From Halapricum salinum (GTDB lineage: Archaea > Halobacteriota > Halobacteria > Halobacteriales > Haloarculaceae): DNA of 64,000 nucleotides. The translations under genes were made by a program, and so were the position numbers. Below the pieces are notes generated by a model. The model saw nothing but the letters and a program-made list of their open reading frames with translations. It did not search any database and was not told where the DNA came from. The stretch's first letter is position 1; every line of letters begins with the position of its first letter. Below, one piece after another: positions 27,693 through 35,068 of the stretch. Location: contig NZ_CP031310.1 in the NCBI RefSeq assembly GCF_004799665.1, forward strand, positions 3,340,887 through 3,404,886, read 5' to 3'.

Positions 27693-28122
27693 GCCACTGC
27701 GTCTCAGTCCCACTGCCGAGTGTAAAACACTAGCGGAACAGGGTGGCCGTAACCGGGAGAACGTTTGTGATAGATACGCTGTCAATCCCCTTATATAAGG
27801 GGGATCTGGTGCAGACGAAACCTGTGTTGAGAGTCCAATGTGAGACCCGGAAACGCGCGACACCTGAGACTGACTATCGATACGGCGAGATCCCTAATCA
27901 ATTATCGAAAACGTTTCAACTATCTTAAACACCCTCTATTTGAGGGCTATAACGGTGTGGTAGTGGGACGAGTAGAGTCGAGTAGGGTACTTCCGGCTGG
28001 CAGTGACAGGCGCAGATCAGCGATGTCGATTCCAGCCGGAGAACGTCAGTGAGGATAGGGCCTGTACAGCGTGCGAGACGCTGACTGGTCGTTTCTCACT
28101 CCCAGCGGAGGAGGATTTCACA
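27693..28122. other. 430-nt divergent intergenic region between ppc and porG
   Basis: No gene is supported here. The region is clearly AT-richer than its surroundings. It holds a perfect 16-bp palindrome around a TATA box (27787-27802), a GTGTAAAACAC element (27720-27730) close to ppc, a promoter-like TATCTTAAAC (27921-27930) and a small hairpin CCCTC-TATTT-GAGGG (27932-27946). If por transcription starts near 27950, its mRNA has an unusually long leader of about 170 nt for a haloarchaeon. A good Shine-Dalgarno (GGAGGAGG, 28106-28113) precedes porG, consistent with a leadered transcript. Confidence 0.6.
27787..27802. promoter_or_regulatory. Perfect palindrome centred on a TATA box
   Basis: CCCCTTATATAAGGGG is its own reverse complement. 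The TATA box TTATATAA is its centre, so the element could recruit TBP in either direction, or an operator could occlude it. It lies between divergent ppc (start 27692) and por genes (start 28123). Confidence 0.6.
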
Positions 28123-28662
28123 ATGTACGCAATCAGGATTCACGGTCGCGGTGGGCAGGGCACCGTGACACTAGCACAGTTGCTGGCACAGGCAGGACAC
28201 GAAGAGGGGATCTGGACGCAGGCGACGCCATCGTTTGGCGTCGAACGACGGGGGGCACCGGTCGAGGCGTACGTGCGATACAGTGACGAGAAGATCACCG
28301 AGCGAAGCCACGTCGAACAGCCGGATTGTGTCATCGTTCAGGACACGAGCCTGCTGGAGTACGTGGACGTGACCGAGGGGCTCGAAGACGACGGCATCCT
28401 GCTCGTCAACACGGACGCCGATCCGGCAGCCGTCGACGTCGACACTGACGCCGACGTCATCACCGTCGACGCGACCGAAATCGCGCTGGAGAACCTCGGG
28501 CGGCCGATCATGAACACGGCGCTGCTCGGGGCCTTCGCGGGCGCGACTGACAAACTGAGCACCGGGAGCCTCGAGTCGGTCATCACCCGCAAGTTCGCAG
28601 GCGAGGTCGGTCGGAAGAACGTCGCGGCCACCACCGACGCGTACACGGAGGTACACGCATGA
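28123..28662 (+). CDS. porG: 2-oxoacid:ferredoxin oxidoreductase gamma subunit
   Basis: 179 residues from the ATG at 28123, preceded by a strong Shine-Dalgarno; upstream in-frame residues are Cys/Arg-rich and not protein-like for this host. It carries the gamma-subunit motif RIHGRGGQGTVTLAQLLA at the N-terminus and 'GVERRGAPVEAYVR' after it. It forms part of the four-subunit pyruvate/2-oxoisovalerate-type oxidoreductase with the next three genes. ATGA overlap with porD. Confidence 0.92.
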   Translation: MYAIRIHGRGGQGTVTLAQLLAQAGHEEGIWTQATPSFGVERRGAPVEAYVRYSDEKITERSHVEQPDCVIVQDTSLLEYVDVTEGLEDDGILLVNTDADPAAVDVDTDADVITVDATEIALENLGRPIMNTALLGAFAGATDKLSTGSLESVITRKFAGEVGRKNVAATTDAYTEVHA

Positions 28663-28952
28663 GCGACACGCAAGACCCATACGAGAACCTGAAGATCACG
28701 ACAGGCGTCGTCGCGGAACCGAACACGTCCCGTACGAACGAGACCGGCTCCTGGCGGGAGTACAAACCGGTCGTCGATCCGGACACCTGTATCGGCTGTG
28801 GCCAGTGTGAGACGTACTGTCCCGATCAGGCGGCCAAGCCGGTCGAGGGCGAGGACTTCTACGCCTTCGATCTGGACTACTGCAAGGGCTGTGGCATCTG
28901 TGCCGACGTGTGCCCGACCGACGCTATCGAGATGGTACGGGAGGTGAAATAA
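28659..28952 (+). CDS. porD: 2-oxoacid:ferredoxin oxidoreductase delta subunit (2x[4Fe-4S])
   Basis: 97 residues. Two ferredoxin-type cluster motifs, CIGCGQCETYCPD and CKGCGICADVCPTDA, pass electrons from the TPP site to external ferredoxin. A short N-terminal region (about 45 residues) precedes them, as in stand-alone delta subunits. Translationally coupled to porG and one nucleotide away from porA. Confidence 0.95.
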   Translation: MSDTQDPYENLKITTGVVAEPNTSRTNETGSWREYKPVVDPDTCIGCGQCETYCPDQAAKPVEGEDFYAFDLDYCKGCGICADVCPTDAIEMVREVK

Positions 28953-28953
28953 C

Positions 28954-30189
28954 ATGGCACGAGCGGACCAACAGCACCCCTCGGACGAACAGGAAGTGAT
29001 GAAGGGGACGTCGGCGGTCGCGAAAGGCGTCATGGCCGCCGACCCCGACGTCGTCTCGGCGTACCCGATCACGCCCCAGACGGGCGTCGTCGAGAAGCTC
29101 TCCGAGCTGGTCGCCGACGGTAAACTCGACAGCGAGTTCATCAAAGTCGACAGCGAGTTCAACGCCGCTTCGACGTGTATCGGCGCGTCGGCGGCCGGCG
29201 CTCGCGCGTTCTCCGCGACCTCGAGTCAGGGCCTGAAGCTGATGAGCGAACCGCTCTTTACGGCCGCGGGGATGCGCCTGCCGATCGTGATGGCGGTCGC
29301 CAACCGGTCGCTGTCGGCACCGCTGTCGATCTGGGCCGACCACACCGACGCCTTCGCGGAACGGGACGGCGGCATGCTCCAGTTCCACGCCGAGGACGTC
29401 CAGGAAGCGATCGACCACGTCCTGCTGGGTTTCCGCGTCGCCGAGCAGGTCAACCTACCGGCGCTGTCGAACTTCGACGGCTTCATCCTGACGCACGTCC
29501 AGGAACCCGCGAACATCCCGGACGAGACGGAAGTCAGCGAGTTCCTCCCGCCGCGCGATCCCGAGTACACGCTCGATCCCTCGGATCCGAAGACGATGGG
29601 CGCCTACGCCCGCCCCGAGCACTGGACGGAGAGTCGCTACGAGATCCAGCGCGCGATGATGGACGCCCGCGAGGTCTGGGCCGACGCTGTCGAGGAGTTC
29701 CGCGACGTGTTCGGTCGCGATTACACCGAGTACGGCGGGATGCTGGACACCTACCACGCCGAGGACGCCGACCACATCGTCGTCGCGATGGGGTCGATCG
29801 CCGGGACCGTCCGCAACGTCGTCGACGCCTACCGCGAGGACGGCGAGACGGTCGGCATGGTCCGACCCCGCGTGTTCCGTCCGTTCCCGGCCCCCGAACT
29901 GCGCGACGCGCTGGCCGATGCCGAGTCGGTCGCCGTCCTGACAAAGGAGATGTCGCCCGGCTACGAGAGCGCCTTCGCCGGGGAGATCAAGGGCGCGCTC
30001 TACCACGCCGAGAGCCGGCCCCCCATCAAGAGCTACGTGCTGGGGATGGCCGGGCGCGACGTCAAGCCCGAAGACATCGCGGAGATCGTCGAGGACGTCA
30101 AGACGGCGACGCCGCGGATGGGCTTCAAAGAGAGCGAATCGTGGCCGCAACTGCGTCCCGAACTCCTCGAAGGAGGGGATGACCGATGA
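28954..30189 (+). CDS. porA: 2-oxoacid:ferredoxin oxidoreductase alpha subunit
   Basis: 411 residues. The pyrimidine-binding TPP domain begins with 'GTSAVAKGVMAADPDVVSAY' and the PITPQT motif. The 'NRSLSAPLSIWADHTDAFAE' stretch is the hallmark of POR/VOR alpha subunits. The C-terminal transketolase-like domain carries 'VGMVRPRVFRPFP'. It oxidatively decarboxylates a 2-oxoacid to acyl-CoA, reducing ferredoxin; pyruvate and branched 2-oxoacids cannot be distinguished by eye. ATGA overlap with porB. Confidence 0.93.
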   Translation: MARADQQHPSDEQEVMKGTSAVAKGVMAADPDVVSAYPITPQTGVVEKLSELVADGKLDSEFIKVDSEFNAASTCIGASAAGARAFSATSSQGLKLMSEPLFTAAGMRLPIVMAVANRSLSAPLSIWADHTDAFAERDGGMLQFHAEDVQEAIDHVLLGFRVAEQVNLPALSNFDGFILTHVQEPANIPDETEVSEFLPPRDPEYTLDPSDPKTMGAYARPEHWTESRYEIQRAMMDAREVWADAVEEFRDVFGRDYTEYGGMLDTYHAEDADHIVVAMGSIAGTVRNVVDAYREDGETVGMVRPRVFRPFPAPELRDALADAESVAVLTKEMSPGYESAFAGEIKGALYHAESRPPIKSYVLGMAGRDVKPEDIAEIVEDVKTATPRMGFKESESWPQLRPELLEGGDDR

Positions 30190-31145
30190 GTTCCGACCCG
30201 CAAGAGCAAGACTACACCGACCGACTCGAACACGACGACGAACTGTGGAACCCGGGCCACCGCGCGTGTGCCGGCTGTGGCCCCGCGCTGGCGATGAAAT
30301 ATATTACTGAAGCTGCCGGCGAGAACACCATCGTCACCAACGCCACCGGCTGTATGGAGGTCGTCTCGACGCCGTATCCCGAGAGCGCCTGGGGGACCAG
30401 CTACATCCACAACATCTTCGAGAACGCCGCGAGCGTCGCGGCGGGCATCGAAGCCGCGTACAAGTCCTTCGACCGGCGCGATCCCGATCACCTCGACGTC
30501 CAGGACAGCGACGACCTCAACATCATCGCCATCGGCGGCGACGGCGCGACCGCCGACATCGGCTTTCGGGCGCTGTCGGGCATGATGGAGCGCGGCCACG
30601 ACGTCCTCTACATCATGTACGACAACGAGGCGTACATGAACACCGGCGTCCAGCGCTCCAGCCAGACGCCGTTCGGTGCCGAGACGACCACCTCCCCGGC
30701 CGGGAAAGAGAGTATCGGCAACGACACCAACAAGAAGGACATGGCCTCGATCGCCGCCGATCACGGCGTCCCCTACGTCGCGACGGCGACGATATCCAAC
30801 CCGCGTGACTTCAAGCAGAAAGTCGAGAAGGCCCTGGAGATCGACGGGCCAAAGTTCATCCACGTCTACGCGCCCTGTCCGGTCGGCTGGGGCTTCGACT
30901 CTGCGAAGACCATCGACCTCGCCGAGAAGGCCGTCGAGACCGGTCTGTTCCCCGTCTTCGAGATGGAAGACGGCGAGATAACGAGCGTCAACAAGATCCG
31001 CGACCGCGAGCCGATCGAGGAGTGGCTCGAACCGCAGGGCCGGTTCAGGCACCTGTTCAAAGACGAGGAGAACGGCGAGGAAGCGATCGAAGAACTGCAG
31101 GGGTGGATCGACGGGCGTGCTGAAGACCTCGGTCTAGACGCCTGA
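30186..31145 (+). CDS. porB: 2-oxoacid:ferredoxin oxidoreductase beta subunit
   Basis: 319 residues. It binds TPP and the proximal [4Fe-4S] cluster: CAGCGPALAMKY, the TPP motif GDGATADIGFRALSGMMERG ending at YDNEAYMNTG, and 'QRSSQTPFGAETTTSPAGK'. The C-terminal 'HVYAPCPVGWGF' is diagnostic for PorB/VorB. Last gene of the porGDAB operon. The four-gene layout differs from the two-subunit KorAB/PorAB enzymes described in Halobacterium, so this is the hyperthermophile-like type. Confidence 0.93.
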   Translation: MSSDPQEQDYTDRLEHDDELWNPGHRACAGCGPALAMKYITEAAGENTIVTNATGCMEVVSTPYPESAWGTSYIHNIFENAASVAAGIEAAYKSFDRRDPDHLDVQDSDDLNIIAIGGDGATADIGFRALSGMMERGHDVLYIMYDNEAYMNTGVQRSSQTPFGAETTTSPAGKESIGNDTNKKDMASIAADHGVPYVATATISNPRDFKQKVEKALEIDGPKFIHVYAPCPVGWGFDSAKTIDLAEKAVETGLFPVFEMEDGEITSVNKIRDREPIEEWLEPQGRFRHLFKDEENGEEAIEELQGWIDGRAEDLGLDA

Positions 31146-31253
31146 TCGGGGATTCCCGACGTTTCTTCCGGGACGACTGTCCGACACGTGGGCCCCTACA
31201 GGCCCGTCGGTACAACACCTACTGTGAAATGGTCGGCCACCGTTGGTCGAGGT

Positions 31254-32057
31254 ATGCCCACCGCAAACAACGACGGCGTCGCCATCGCCTACGAACGCGA
31301 CGGACTCGACGACGCAGAGACGATCGTCTTCGTCGAGGGCCTGGGCTACGGGCGCTGGATGTGGCGCTGGCAACGCGCACAGCTGCAGGATCACTACGAC
31401 CTCCTGCTGTTCGACAACCGCGGGACCGGCGATTCGGCCGAACCTGACGGTCCATACACCATCGGCGAGATGGCCGGCGACCTCGAAGCCGTCCTCGCGG
31501 ACGCTGGCGTCGAGCGCGCCCACGTCGTCGGCGCGAGCATGGGCGGGATGATCGCCATGCAGTACGCTCTCGAATACGACCGCGCCGCGTCTCTGGGCCT
31601 GTTCTGTACGAGTCCCGGCGGTCCCGACGCCGCCCCGACGCCCGAAGAGACTCGCTCGCGAATGTACGACGTCCCCGAGAATCTGGGTGAGCGCGAGGCG
31701 ATCAAGTACAAGATGGAGCCGGCACTCTCGGAAACGTTTCCCGAGCAGTACGACGACGTCTTCGAAGAGATCGTCGACTGGCGACTCGAATCGGACGCCT
31801 CCGAGCAGGCCCGCCAGTGGCAGGGCGCCGCCGTCGAGGCCTTCGACATAAGCGACCGGCTCGACGAGATCACGCTGCCGGCGCTGGTCATCCACGGGAC
31901 CGGCGACAAGGTCGTCCCACCGGAGAACGGGGAGCTACTGGCCGAGTCGCTACCGAACAGTCGGTATCTGACGCTGCACGACGCGCCACATCTGTTCTGC
32001 ATCGAGGAGTTCCTGCAGGTCAACGAACACCTCGACATGTTCATCAGGGATGTCTGA
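31254..32057 (+). CDS. Alpha/beta hydrolase, copy 2
   Basis: 267 residues from the ATG at 31254, preceded by GGT-rich sequence but no clear Shine-Dalgarno. It shows the same motifs as copy 1: EGLGYGRWMW, DNRGTGDSAE, GASMGG nucleophile elbow, HGTGDKVVP, and His in DAPHLF. Around the nucleophile, 39 consecutive residues are identical to copy 1, and a second block (WRLESDASEQARQWQ) is also identical, so the two arose by a fairly recent duplication or gene conversion. It follows porB by about 110 nt in the same direction. Its 3' end still has the ATGTCTGA overlap that in copy 1 starts the ligase. Confidence 0.87.
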   Translation: MPTANNDGVAIAYERDGLDDAETIVFVEGLGYGRWMWRWQRAQLQDHYDLLLFDNRGTGDSAEPDGPYTIGEMAGDLEAVLADAGVERAHVVGASMGGMIAMQYALEYDRAASLGLFCTSPGGPDAAPTPEETRSRMYDVPENLGEREAIKYKMEPALSETFPEQYDDVFEEIVDWRLESDASEQARQWQGAAVEAFDISDRLDEITLPALVIHGTGDKVVPPENGELLAESLPNSRYLTLHDAPHLFCIEEFLQVNEHLDMFIRDV

Positions 32058-32109
32058 CCCCGACGAGCCTCCCGAACACCGTCCCGCGAGCCCGCACCGC
32101 CCGTCCGCG
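32050..32109 (+). pseudogene. Relic of an acyl-CoA ligase N-terminus after hydrolase copy 2
   Basis: After hydrolase copy 2 the sequence opens a frame reading MSDPDEPPEHRPASPHRP, closely like the real ligase start after copy 1 (MSEHHPRSPHRPADW), and with the same 8-nt overlap (ATGTCTGA). Similarity stops after about 19 codons; the rest of the ligase is gone, and the convergent membrane protease gene begins its 3' end there. It is best read as the scar of a deleted ligase gene in a duplicated hydrolase-ligase unit. Confidence 0.6.
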
Positions 32110-32126
32110 AGCGCTTCGGAACCTGA

Positions 32127-32639
32127 TCACGCCGGCCGAACGAGCGCCAGGAGCGCTCCGGTCCAGAAGAGTGCGACGATCCCCGCGAGAAACACCGAGT
32201 ACGAGACGGCACGCACGGGAACAGCGATCGCGTAGCCGACCGGCCGAAGCCCCGGTGAGAGCGTCCGAGCGCCGGCCACCAGCGACGCCGTGTCGTCGTG
32301 ACTCGGGAGCGCTGTCAGCCCGAACGTGAGGCCAAGCCAGAGCGGCACGAACGCGACGGGCGGATCGAGTCGCGTCGCGAAGAAGAACGCCGCGAGTGCG
32401 AGCAGGGAATTGACGACCAGCGGCGCGACGGCGATCGCGAAATCCTGGCCGAACGTCTCGACTGGGTCGTGTTCGATGGTGGCCGCCGACTCTAACAGCG
32501 CGAGCGAGGGTCGCTGGCGAATCTCGACGCCAGTCAGTCGACACGCCAGAACGTGCGCGTACTCGTGGCTCAGAATCCCGGGAGCGACGGCGATCGTGAT
32601 GGCGGCGTTTCCGAGTGCTCCGAGAGCGCCTCCTGTCAC
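32127..32639 (-). CDS. Small M50-like membrane metalloprotease
   Basis: 170 residues, mostly hydrophobic with about four helices. The first helix carries HEYAH (about residues 25-29) in 'GILSHEYAHVLACRLTG', the zinc site of site-2-type intramembrane proteases and their DUF3267-like relatives. No obvious second NxxPxxxLDG motif is present; a later Asp (PSHDDTAS) could be the third ligand. It may be a protease or an inactive relative. Transcribed alone. Confidence 0.65.
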   Translation of the reverse strand: MTGGALGALGNAAITIAVAPGILSHEYAHVLACRLTGVEIRQRPSLALLESAATIEHDPVETFGQDFAIAVAPLVVNSLLALAAFFFATRLDPPVAFVPLWLGLTFGLTALPSHDDTASLVAGARTLSPGLRPVGYAIAVPVRAVSYSVFLAGIVALFWTGALLALVRPA

Positions 32640-32849
32640 GAGAACGTCTGGGCGACGGATCGAGAAGTCACTGTCGAACGATCACACCGAAAAGGACACA
32701 GAGGGAAGGCGCGGCAGGCGTCAGCGCGTGGTGACCGCGATGTCAGAGGCACGGCCGGGCGAAGCGCCGCGGGGCACGGGCGGCGGCTCGTTCCACACGC
32801 AGGGTGTCACCCCCCTGCCGCATGTAGGTGTAGACAGGGGTAATTGGTA

Positions 32850-32879
32850 GATACTACTCAGATACTATCAATACTATCA
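32850..32879. repeat. Short tandem repeat, about 10-nt unit
   Basis: GATACTACTCA, GATACTATCA and ATACTATCA follow one another in an AT-rich stretch, giving helical-turn spacing. The tract lies in the roughly 265-nt gap between the M50-like gene and the 3' end of the CARF-like regulator. I see no gene in that gap; a possible CCCCTG/CAGGGG hairpin lies just before the repeats. Confidence 0.4.
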
Positions 32880-32904
32880 AAACAATCGCAGCTATCGATA
32901 CAAC

Positions 32905-33642
32905 CTACAACTTGTGTCTGAACGCGTGGAGGACGTTCTCGCCTGTGTCGGTCAGTTCGATCTGTTTCTGCCGCCCGACGGCGTTGACCCCGATGTAACC
33001 GTCGTCCTGCAGGGGATCGATGACGTTGGCGTTCAGGAGCGCGAACTTGGCCTTGTCGTTGGCGGGATTGGCTTCGGTCAGGAACGTGAGTTCTGCCTCC
33101 TCGGCGAATTCGATGAGGTCTTTCTTCTTTGCGGTGTAGGCCTGGGTGTTGGTCTCGTCGAGGAAGTTCAGGATTGCGACCTGATCGCGCGAGATCGCCT
33201 CGATCGGGTAGGACGGTAATTTCTCGTCGTCGACCATCCCCCGGGTGAGCGGTTCCTCGTCGAGGGCGTGGACCTGTTCTTCCGGCTGGACGTAATAGGG
33301 CGTCGCGTCGGTCGCCATACAGGCGATGGCAGAGCCGATGTCGGCCAGTTTCGGGCCACTGGAGACGTTCACACGGACGATGTCGCCCGCGTGGTCGGCG
33401 GTGATCGTCGTGACCACGCCCATCACGTCGTAGAGATCCTGCAGATCCGCCGTCTCGACGTGGACGTCGACGCCGTCGTCTCGGAGGGTTTCGATCATCT
33501 CCTCGTGGTAGCACGTCCGGCCACCGTGGATCGTGTCTTCGAGGAGGTAGACGACGTCCGCGTTGTGTTTGCGAATCGGTTCGACGATACGGTCGCGCTC
33601 GTATCCCAGCGGCGCGATGTGAATCTCGTCGATCTGCTCCAT
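32905..33642 (-). CDS. HFX_2341-type transcriptional regulator (CARF-like N-terminus, wHTH C-terminus)
   Basis: 245 residues. The N-terminal about 130 residues start 'IDEIHIAPLGYERDRIVEP' and contain 'VRVNVSSGPKLADIGSAIAC', matching the Rossmann-like CARF-type sensor of HFX_2341/DUF6293 proteins. The C-terminal part (about 150-245) is a winged helix ending 'RQKQIELTDTGENVLHAFRH'. CARF domains in CRISPR-associated relatives (Csa3) sense cyclic oligoadenylates; whether this protein does is unknown, and no CRISPR genes lie in the window. Transcribed alone, divergent from the GNAT gene. Confidence 0.75.
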   Translation of the reverse strand: MEQIDEIHIAPLGYERDRIVEPIRKHNADVVYLLEDTIHGGRTCYHEEMIETLRDDGVDVHVETADLQDLYDVMGVVTTITADHAGDIVRVNVSSGPKLADIGSAIACMATDATPYYVQPEEQVHALDEEPLTRGMVDDEKLPSYPIEAISRDQVAILNFLDETNTQAYTAKKKDLIEFAEEAELTFLTEANPANDKAKFALLNANVIDPLQDDGYIGVNAVGRQKQIELTDTGENVLHAFRHKL

Positions 33643-33751
33643 GGCTGCCGTGCTCAGTCCGATCGCTTACACTTTTTGGGACGGCTCCGAGATGACTACG
33701 GGAATCCTCCCGAGACGATACATAGAAACGTGCGCAAGCGAACCCGGCGAC

Positions 33752-34351
33752 ATGAAAATTCGAATCGCTACGACCGACGACGCGGCTGCGATCCGCGAAA
33801 TCTACGCTCCCTACGTCGAGTCGACGGCGATCACCTTCGAAGTCGAGCCGCCGTCGGTGGCGGCGATGGCCGAGCAGATCGCGGCCGGTGTGGAGACGTA
33901 CCCGTGGCTGGTCTGTGAGAGCGGTGACGGCGAGTTAGTGGGCTACGCCGCAGCGAGCCAGTTGCGCTCGAAGACGGCCTTCCAGTGGTCGGTCGAGCTG
34001 TCGATCTACGTCGATTCTGCCGCCCAGGGTAACGGGATCGGAACGGCGCTGTACACTGCGCTGCTCGATATCCTTGCTGAACAGGGATTTTTCAACGCCT
34101 ACGTCGCGATCACGCTCCCGAACGAGGCGAGCGTCGCCCTGCACGAGCGCCTCGGCTTCGAGGCGGTCGGGACGTTCCCCGGCGTCGGCCACAAACGCGA
34201 CGCGTGGCACGACGTCCAGTGGTGGGCCAGGACTCTCGGCGAGCGACCGTCCGACCCCGATCCCCCGAAGCCGTTCGAGACACTCCGAGGGTCGCCAGCG
34301 ATCGAGCGAGCCATCGACGCCGGGCAGGCCCGACTCGAACAGGGCGAGTGA
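33752..34351 (+). CDS. GNAT N-acetyltransferase, phosphinothricin/arsinothricin (ArsN1) type
   Basis: 199 residues from the ATG at 33752; the upstream frame to 33641 overlaps the divergent promoter. It begins 'IRIATTDDAAAIREIYAPYV'. The CoA-binding loop is 'SAAQGNGIGTALY', and the later 'HERLGFEAVGTFPGVGHKRD' with the WWARTL ending is typical of phosphinothricin acetyltransferase-like proteins. The likely activity is N-acetylation of amino-acid analogues; the substrate is inferred from the family only. Confidence 0.85.
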   Translation: MKIRIATTDDAAAIREIYAPYVESTAITFEVEPPSVAAMAEQIAAGVETYPWLVCESGDGELVGYAAASQLRSKTAFQWSVELSIYVDSAAQGNGIGTALYTALLDILAEQGFFNAYVAITLPNEASVALHERLGFEAVGTFPGVGHKRDAWHDVQWWARTLGERPSDPDPPKPFETLRGSPAIERAIDAGQARLEQGE

Positions 34352-34413
34352 TCGATCCGAAGGTCGACCGCGGATGCCAAGGTAAAAATCGGTGCGGCCC
34401 CGAGCGTCGGTCG

Positions 34414-35016
34414 ATGGCTGTCGCCACAGACCTCAAAGAGGGCGTGAAGGCCCGTCCGCGGGCCGTCGCGGCCGTGATTACGGTCGTCGGCTACGCGCTA
34501 GTGATGAATGCCTTCGAACAGTTCGTCCCGATCTTCCCGACGATCCCCGAATCAACAGTCAGAATGCTCTCGTCGGTCATCGTCGTCATCAACGCGGCGA
34601 CGCTGACGACGCTGCTCGCGGGCGTCTACTTCATCAAACAACGCCAGATCGATCGCCATAGAACAGCGATGGTCACGGCGGTCGTTCTAGAATTTGGGTT
34701 TCTCGTGCTCTACCTCTGGAAGGTCGGCGGCGGCGGCGAGCTCTACATCCAGGCCACGGGAGCCTTCAAGACCGCCTATCTCGTGATCCTGGCGATCCAC
34801 CTCGTCTGCTCGGCGCTCGCGGTCCCGGTCGTCGTCTACGCCGTCCTGCTCGGGTTGACGCACACCCCGGCCGAACTGGCCGAGACGGCCCACGCTCGAG
34901 TCGGGCGGATCGCCGTGGCCGTGTGGTCGATCAGCCTCGCGCTCGGGATCGTCACCAGCGGGATGCTCCGATACGCTGGCTCAGAGCTCAAGACTGTCGG
35001 AATGATCGTCTTCTAG
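34414..35016 (+). CDS. DUF420 membrane protein
   Basis: 200 residues from the ATG at 34414. About five transmembrane helices carry conserved His/Lys positions of DUF420 (IDRHRTAM after helix 2; 'FKTAYLVILAIHLVCSALAV'; 'HARVGRIAVAVWSISLALG'). DUF420 proteins are often found near heme-copper oxidase assembly genes, though none is adjacent here. Not in an obvious operon. Confidence 0.8.
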   Translation: MAVATDLKEGVKARPRAVAAVITVVGYALVMNAFEQFVPIFPTIPESTVRMLSSVIVVINAATLTTLLAGVYFIKQRQIDRHRTAMVTAVVLEFGFLVLYLWKVGGGGELYIQATGAFKTAYLVILAIHLVCSALAVPVVVYAVLLGLTHTPAELAETAHARVGRIAVAVWSISLALGIVTSGMLRYAGSELKTVGMIVF

Positions 35017-35068
35017 GTTCGTCTCGGAGGCCCGTATCATTTTGACAGCGGGCGTTCTGTGATAGCAC

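Noticed and set aside
32740-32850. Short frame MSEARPGEAPRG… (36 codons)
   Set aside because: Gly/Pro/Arg-rich, no promoter at the right distance, no recognised family; too little to support a gene.
32905-33642. CRISPR locus around the CARF-like regulator
   Set aside because: No regularly spaced repeats and no cas genes anywhere in the window.
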